NCBI GenBank assembly: GCA_021742025.1
Contig: JAIOWT010000056.1
Coordinates: 1-6,620, forward strand
From: Candidatus Nanopelagicales bacterium
GTDB lineage: Bacteria > Actinomycetota > Actinomycetes > S36-B12 > UBA5976
Length of the DNA: 6,620 nt
Reading direction: 5' to 3'
Within the stretch, counting starts at the first letter, position 1; every line of letters starts with the position of its first letter. The translations under genes and the position numbers were made by a program. The notes under the pieces were generated by a model, which was not told where the DNA came from, searched no databases, and saw nothing but the letters and a program-made list of their open reading frames with translations. This document shows, piece by piece, positions 1-6,620 of the stretch.

Positions 1-1087
1 TTCGGCGAATAACTTCAGATCCAAATCCTGCTGCCCGAGTTTCGCTCATAACTTGCTCTACTGACTTCGTGCCATCGTCACCAACACGGTTTCCAAAACG
101 AATTCCGTCGAACTTGGCCAAGTTACTTGATGCTTCACTTGGCAGAATCAAATAGTAAGCAGCTAATGCGGCTGGGAAACTTGGGCAAGACACTTCAACA
201 ACTTCGGCGCCCAAACTTTCTATAAGTGCAACGCTTTCTTCAAATCTAGTGCGCACTCCAGCTTGATAACCTTCGCCACCAAGTTCTTTTACGATGCCAA
301 CTTTCATACCTTTAATGTCTGCGCGCTTTGCTGCGGCAACTACATCCGGCACCGGTGCGTTAATTGAAGTCGCATCCATTGGGTCGTGGCCAGCAATCAC
401 GCTGTGTAGCAATGCGGTATCTAAAACGTTTCTAGCACAAGGGCCAGCTTGGTCTAGTGAGGAGGCAAGCGCGACAATTCCATAACGACTTACGCCACCA
501 TAAGTTGGCTTCACACCCACCGAACCAGTTACTGCTGCTGGCTGGCGAATTGAGCCACCGGTGTCAGTACCGATTGCAAGTGGTGCTTCGAATGCAGAAA
601 CACAAGCCGAAGATCCGCCGCCGGAACCGCCAGGGATTCGTTCTAGATCCCAAGGGTTATGGGTTGGCCCAAAAGCTGAGTGCTCTGTCGATGAACCCAT
701 CGCGAATTCATCCATATTAGTTTTACCAAGAATTACGACGCCAGCTTCACGCAACTTCGTTACAACGGTTGCATCGTACGGCGGAATCCACCCATCAAGG
801 ACTCTTGAGCCACAGGTTGTTGGTAGTCCGTTAGTTGCCAAGATGTCTTTTAAGCCAAGTGGCACACCAGCAAGAACTGAAAGCTTGTCGCCGGCTTTTA
901 CTTTTGCATCAACTGCTGCTGCGCTTGCGAGGGCACCTTCAGTATCCACGTGCAGGAATGCATGAACTGCGCCATCAACCGCAGCAATTCGATCCAAATG
1001 TGCTTGCGCGACTTCAACTGCCGAAACTTTACCGGATGAAACTAATCCAGCAAGTTCTGATGCATCTTTACGAATGAGGTCAGACAT
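1..1087 (-). CDS. gatA: Glutamyl-tRNA(Gln) amidotransferase subunit A (GatA), 3' end missing
   Basis: Catalytic amidase subunit of the cytosolic GatCAB complex. It releases ammonia from glutamine, which GatB uses to convert misacylated Glu-tRNA(Gln) (and Asp-tRNA(Asn)) to the amidated form. My translation gives 362 residues with no stop. The family is usually about 480-500 residues, so roughly the last quarter lies off the left edge. The protein starts [10 protein letters not shown]. The amidase-signature triad is visible: Lys80 in PLGLKD, Ser155 in PGGSGGGSS as the cis-serine, and Ser179 in [10 protein letters not shown] as the nucleophile. PYDATVV (103-109), [13 protein letters not shown] (121-133) and [13 protein letters not shown] (191-203) are further family blocks. 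The signature reads GGSGGGS where many bacteria have GGSSGGS; I recall the former as usual in actinobacteria. The ATG at 1087 lies two bases after the gatC stop and has a strong ribosome-binding site. gatB is not in the window. Function is certain; only the C-terminus cannot be judged. Confidence 0.97.
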   Translation of the reverse strand, partial: MSDLIRKDASELAGLVSSGKVSAVEVAQAHLDRIAAVDGAVHAFLHVDTEGALASAAAVDAKVKAGDKLSVLAGVPLGLKDILATNGLPTTCGSRVLDGWIPPYDATVVTKLREAGVVILGKTNMDEFAMGSSTEHSAFGPTHNPWDLERIPGGSGGGSSACVSAFEAPLAIGTDTGGSIRQPAAVTGSVGVKPTYGGVSRYGIVALASSLDQAGPCARNVLDTALLHSVIAGHDPMDATSINAPVPDVVAAAKRADIKGMKVGIVKELGGEGYQAGVRTRFEESVALIESLGAEVVEVSCPSFPAALAAYYLILPSEASSNLAKFDGIRFGNRVGDDGTKSVEQVMSETRAAGFGSEVIRR

Positions 1088-1089
1088 AT

Positions 1090-1386
1090 TTACTCCTCAT
1101 CCAAAATGCGTGGCACTCGAAAACGTTCATCTTCAACTGCCGGTGCCCCAGAAAGCGCTTGTTCTGCAGTTAACGAAACGCCTGGGATATCTTCACGAAA
1201 AACATTGGTCATCGGAACTGGGTGGCTCATGGCCGCAACATTTGCAGTATCAAGGCTTGATACTTCGGCGACAGCATTCAAAATTGCGTCCAACTGCTTG
1301 GCATAGTGACCTAATTGATCAGCAGGGATATTGATGCGAGCTAGATTGGCTAAATGCGCCACATCTTCTTGGGAAATTCCGGACAT
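1090..1386 (-). CDS. gatC: Glutamyl-tRNA(Gln) amidotransferase subunit C (GatC)
   Basis: Small structural subunit of GatCAB that wraps around GatA and GatB and holds them together; it has no catalytic activity of its own. The protein is 98 residues, the normal length for the family (about 95-100). The N-terminal helix pair is recognisable from [17 protein letters not shown] (4-20), and the conserved C-terminal stretch holds [16 protein letters not shown] followed by LTAEQAL, NxP-like AP, and FRVPRIL before DEE. Translation starts at ATG 1386. The only Shine-Dalgarno-like sequence upstream is AGG three bases before the ATG, which is too close to work well, so the start may be leaderless (see the promoter entry) or depend on weak initiation. 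It is separated from ligA by 41 bases and from gatA by two bases. In M. tuberculosis another gene lies between ligA and gatC; here none does. Confidence 0.96.
   Translation of the reverse strand: MSGISQEDVAHLANLARINIPADQLGHYAKQLDAILNAVAEVSSLDTANVAAMSHPVPMTNVFREDIPGVSLTAEQALSGAPAVEDERFRVPRILDEE
1093..1098 (-). promoter_or_regulatory. Ribosome-binding site of gatA
   Basis: The minus strand reads GAGGAG here, five bases (TAAAT) before the gatA ATG at 1087. It is made of the last two Glu codons of gatC, so the gatA translation signal lies inside the end of gatC. This fixes the gatA start and supports coupled translation of the two subunits of one complex. Confidence 0.85.
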
Positions 1387-1392
1387 GACCTA

Positions 1393-1398
1393 ATTCTA
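1393..1398 (-). promoter_or_regulatory. Possible -10 element of a leaderless gatC promoter
   Basis: The only non-coding gap of note (1387-1427) contains TAGAAT on the minus strand, matching five of six bases of the TATAAT consensus. Exactly six bases (TAGGTC) separate it from the gatC ATG, so transcription would start at or next to the A of the ATG. Leaderless mRNAs with a TANNNT box at this distance are well known in Actinobacteria, and gatC lacks a well-placed ribosome-binding site. No good -35 box is seen: with a 16-base spacer the match is TTAGGA (3/6), and a 4/6 match (AGGACA) has only a 14-base spacer. A six-base motif in 41 bases can occur by chance, so this is a candidate only. Confidence 0.4.
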
Positions 1399-1427
1399 TT
1401 GGGAACTACAGTTGTCCTAATCTCGCG

Positions 1428-4569
<3,142 letters not shown>

Positions 4570-4570
<1 letters not shown>

Positions 4571-5661
4571 TAAACGGATGCCGATCGACGTGACCGAGAA
4601 ACTGTAGCGCTTCCGATCACACGGGTTCCGTCATAAAAAACTGCAGCTTGGCCAGCTGCTAGGCCGCGAAGATAATCATCAAGCTGAACTGTGACTAGGT
4701 CATCATCGCCAATATGAAGTGTTGCGGGCAATGCATCTCCGTGTGCTCGAATCTGAACATGAATTCGGGTCCCACTGGCTGGAACTGGTCCGGCCCAACG
4801 TGGCTTAATAGTTTCAATTAAGTCGATGTCTAAAAGAACTGGTGGTCCAACCATTACAACATTGTTCTTAACATCAACGTCCACAACGTATCGACGCTCA
4901 CCATCACCCGTTGGATTCCCAAGTGCTAGGCCGCGACGTTGCCCAACGGTAAATGCGTGAGCACCTGCATGCGTTCCAACTTTGTTTCCAGTTTCGGCAT
5001 CAACAACAACACCTGGAACAGATTCAATCTGCCTAGAAAGCCAGCCCGCGGTATCGCCATCTGGAATGAAGCAGATGTCGTGACTATCTGGTTTTGCTGC
5101 CACCAAAATTCCGCGGCGATCGGCTTCGGCTCGAACTTCAACTTTCGTACTATCGCCTAACGGAAACATTGAATGTGCAATTTGTTCGGCAGTTAATACG
5201 CCTAGTACGTAGGACTGGTCTTTTAGTGGGTCGATTGCGCGGTGAAGTTCTGGACCGTTTTCACCTTGAAAGATTTGAGCGTAGTGACCGGTAACAACCG
5301 CATCAAAACCAAGTGCCATTGCTCGTTCCAAAACAGCTTCAAATTTGATGCTTTCATTACAACGCAAGCACGGATTCGGGGTACGACCAGCGGCGTATTC
5401 AGAAATAAAGTCTTCGATTACCTTTTCCTGAAATTCTGAGGACAAATCCCAAACATAAAACGGGGCACCCAGCATGTCAGCAGCTCGGAAAGCATCATTG
5501 GAATCTTCGATAGTGCAGCAACCGCGAGCACCGGTTCGATGTGATTGAGGATTTCTGGAAAGGGCTAGGTGAACTGCAGTTACGTCATGGCCGGCATCTA
5601 CGGCTCGAGCAGCTGCCACTGCAGAATCCACGCCACCTGAAAGTGCGGCAAGTACTCGCAT
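4570..5661 (-). CDS. mnmA: tRNA-specific 2-thiouridylase MnmA
   Basis: ATP-dependent enzyme that replaces the 2-oxygen of the wobble uridine (U34) with sulfur in tRNAs for Glu, Gln and Lys, using persulfide sulfur from a cysteine desulfurase. The protein is 363 residues, normal for the family. An N-terminal PP-loop ATP site is seen as SGGVDS (8-13). [15 protein letters not shown] (93-107) carries Cys101, equivalent to the E. coli Cys102 nucleophile, and [13 protein letters not shown] (192-204) carries Cys197, equivalent to the persulfide-forming Cys199. TGHYAQI (124-130), DQSYVLGVL (148-156) and FTVGQRRGL (237-245) are further family blocks, followed by the C-terminal beta-barrel. Additional cysteines at 48, 49 (RGCCTIEDS) and 98 look like the actinobacterial form. 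The ATG at 5661 shares its A with the TGA of the cysteine desulfurase (TGATG), with no clear Shine-Dalgarno sequence, so coupled translation of sulfur donor and acceptor is likely. Confidence 0.97.
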
Positions 5662-6620
5662 CAGACACGCACCGGTGCGGTAGTTAATTTTGGAACTCCA
5701 GCTCGCTTTGCACGTTCAATTGCGCTGGGTAAAACTTCAATGAGCTTGTCTATGTCAGCCTGTGTTGTTGTGCTGCCAAGTGAGAAACGCAATGTGCTGC
5801 GTGCCGCGTCATCATCTGCTCCCATTGCAAGCAATACATGTGAAGGTTGCGGTACGCCTGCGTTGCAGGCTGAACCAACAGAACACTCCACGCCTTGCGC
5901 ATCAAGCAACATCAATAATGAGTCCCCCAAACATCCAGGGAAAATAAAGTGGGCGTTATTGGCAAGACGATCGGTCTTTGATCCAGTGTAAATCGCATCT
6001 GGTGCAATCTGCTTGACTCGGTTAACTAAATCATCACGTAAGGCTGTTACTCGAGCAACAGTTTCGTCTCGCCGCGAAGTTGTAATTTCAAGCGCAGTTG
6101 CGAAACCAACGATTGCTGGTGCATCTAAAGTTCCAGATCGAACATCGCGCTCTTGACCGCCGCCATGGATCAAAGGTGTGACATGACAATCACGACTAAT
6201 AATCAAAGCACCGATTCCATGCGGGCCACCAACTTTGTGTCCAGAGATTGTCATGGCACAAACTCCGAGCTCAGAAAAGTTTAGGTTTAGCCAAGCCGGG
6301 GCTTGAACTGCGTCGGTGTGAAAACGAATTCCAAATTCACGTGTTACTGCCGTTAAAGCAATGATGTCGTTTACAGTTCCGACTTCATTGTTGGCCAAGA
6401 TAACGCTAACAACACCAACATCAGTTGGATCATCACCTAAGGCTTCGCGAAGTGCTGCAGGTGTGATTTTTCCGTCGGCATCTGACTTGATCCAAGTAAC
6501 TTCAAAGCCTTCAGATTCACCAAGCCAACGAACTGGATCCATAACGGCGTGATGCTCGGTGCTACCAGCAACCACGCGAACTCTTCGTGGGTCCTTATTT
6601 CTTTGGTCCCAAGCAATTCC
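5661..6620 (-). CDS. iscS: Cysteine desulfurase (IscS/NifS family), 5' end missing
   Basis: PLP enzyme that takes sulfur from L-cysteine as a protein persulfide, giving alanine. The window holds the last 319 residues; the frame is open to the right edge, starting GIAWDQRN. Family length is about 380-400, so some 70-80 N-terminal residues are missing. The GTG at 6575 is an internal Val codon, not a start, because the residues before it continue the family sequence. Seen, counting from the first residue in the window: STEHHAV with the PLP-stacking His23; HTDAVQ with Asp103 and Gln106, which contact [13 protein letters not shown] with the Schiff-base Lys129; and [19 protein letters not shown] with the catalytic Cys252. 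The GSAC loop is of the longer, group I type typical of IscS. Being directly upstream of and overlapping mnmA, its most likely main partner is MnmA, like the dedicated YrvO-MnmA pair of Bacillus subtilis. In Actinobacteria it may also serve other sulfur pathways. The symbol follows the M. tuberculosis name for the gene in this position. Confidence 0.95.
   Translation of the reverse strand, partial: GIAWDQRNKDPRRVRVVAGSTEHHAVMDPVRWLGESEGFEVTWIKSDADGKITPAALREALGDDPTDVGVVSVILANNEVGTVNDIIALTAVTREFGIRFHTDAVQAPAWLNLNFSELGVCAMTISGHKVGGPHGIGALIISRDCHVTPLIHGGGQERDVRSGTLDAPAIVGFATALEITTSRRDETVARVTALRDDLVNRVKQIAPDAIYTGSKTDRLANNAHFIFPGCLGDSLLMLLDAQGVECSVGSACNAGVPQPSHVLLAMGADDDAARSTLRFSLGSTTTQADIDKLIEVLPSAIERAKRAGVPKLTTAPVRV

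Noticed and set aside
561..965. Long plus-strand open frames opposite gatA, ligA and the MetE-like gene (for example 561-965 and 3568-4209).
   Set aside because: Each lies antisense to a well-conserved gene whose frame explains the sequence. Their translations show no recognisable family and they have no convincing start signals, so they are shadows.
1400..1418. A small inverted repeat in the ligA-gatC gap (GGA-CA-ACT-GT-AGTTCC on the minus strand) as a possible ligA terminator.
   Set aside because: The loop would be only two bases, the stem is bulged, and no T-run follows, so it is not a credible terminator.
5668..5679. Perfect 12-base palindrome CGCACCGGTGCG seven bases before the mnmA start, a possible operator or translation-blocking hairpin.
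   Set aside because: It lies inside the desulfurase coding sequence and comes mostly from Ala-Pro-Val codons GCA-CCG-GTG. The same codons give a ten-base version inside gatA (349-358), so coding chance explains it. As RNA it gives only a four-pair stem.
5661..6575. Treating the GTG at 6575 as the start of a complete 304-residue desulfurase.
   Set aside because: The frame continues open to 6620 with family-like residues ([10 protein letters not shown]), and a 304-residue protein would lack the N-terminal part of the fold. It is a window-edge truncation.

Overview
The window is a tightly packed, single-strand gene cluster from a chromosome. All six genes are on the minus strand, so transcription runs from base 6620 towards base 1. 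In that order they are a cysteine desulfurase (start missing, off the right edge), the tRNA 2-thiouridylase mnmA, a short MetE-like protein, NAD-dependent DNA ligase ligA, gatC and gatA (end missing, off the left edge). Coding sequence fills essentially everything. The only real gap is 41 bases between ligA and gatC. I see no RNA genes, mobile elements, CRISPR arrays or long repeats.

The gene order points to Actinobacteria. The same order (iscS, trmU/mnmA, a MetE-C-like gene, ligA, gatC, gatA) is known from Mycobacterium tuberculosis around Rv3025c to Rv3011c, though there it is interrupted by other genes. Sequence details agree: the GCC-T-EDS and SHDICF motifs of MnmA, the GGSGGGS amidase signature of GatA and the VPRIL ending of GatC are all forms I associate with actinobacterial proteins. 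Base composition is moderate (the first line is 28/60 G+C), well below typical mycobacteria or Streptomyces. A lower-GC lineage such as the freshwater acI group (Nanopelagicales) would fit, but that placement is inference.

Region by region: 6620-5661 is the cysteine desulfurase; 5661-4570 is mnmA; 4570-3590 is the MetE-like protein; 3593-1428 is ligA; 1427-1387 is a spacer with a possible promoter; 1386-1090 is gatC; 1087-1 is gatA. The first four genes are joined by three consecutive stop/start overlaps (TGATG, TAGTG, GTGA), a layout that suggests one transcript with coupled translation. The MetE-like and ligA genes both start with GTG.

Functionally, the desulfurase would supply sulfur to MnmA for s2U34 in tRNAs for Glu, Gln and Lys, while GatCAB converts Glu-tRNA(Gln) to Gln-tRNA(Gln) (and Asp-tRNA(Asn) to Asn-tRNA(Asn) where needed). 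The cluster therefore brings together two activities that meet at tRNA(Gln), with an essential replication/repair ligase and a MetE-like protein of unknown role between them. I found no exotic new system. The points most worth a second look are a charged insert in LigA, the uncharacterised MetE-like protein, and a possible leaderless promoter in front of gatC.
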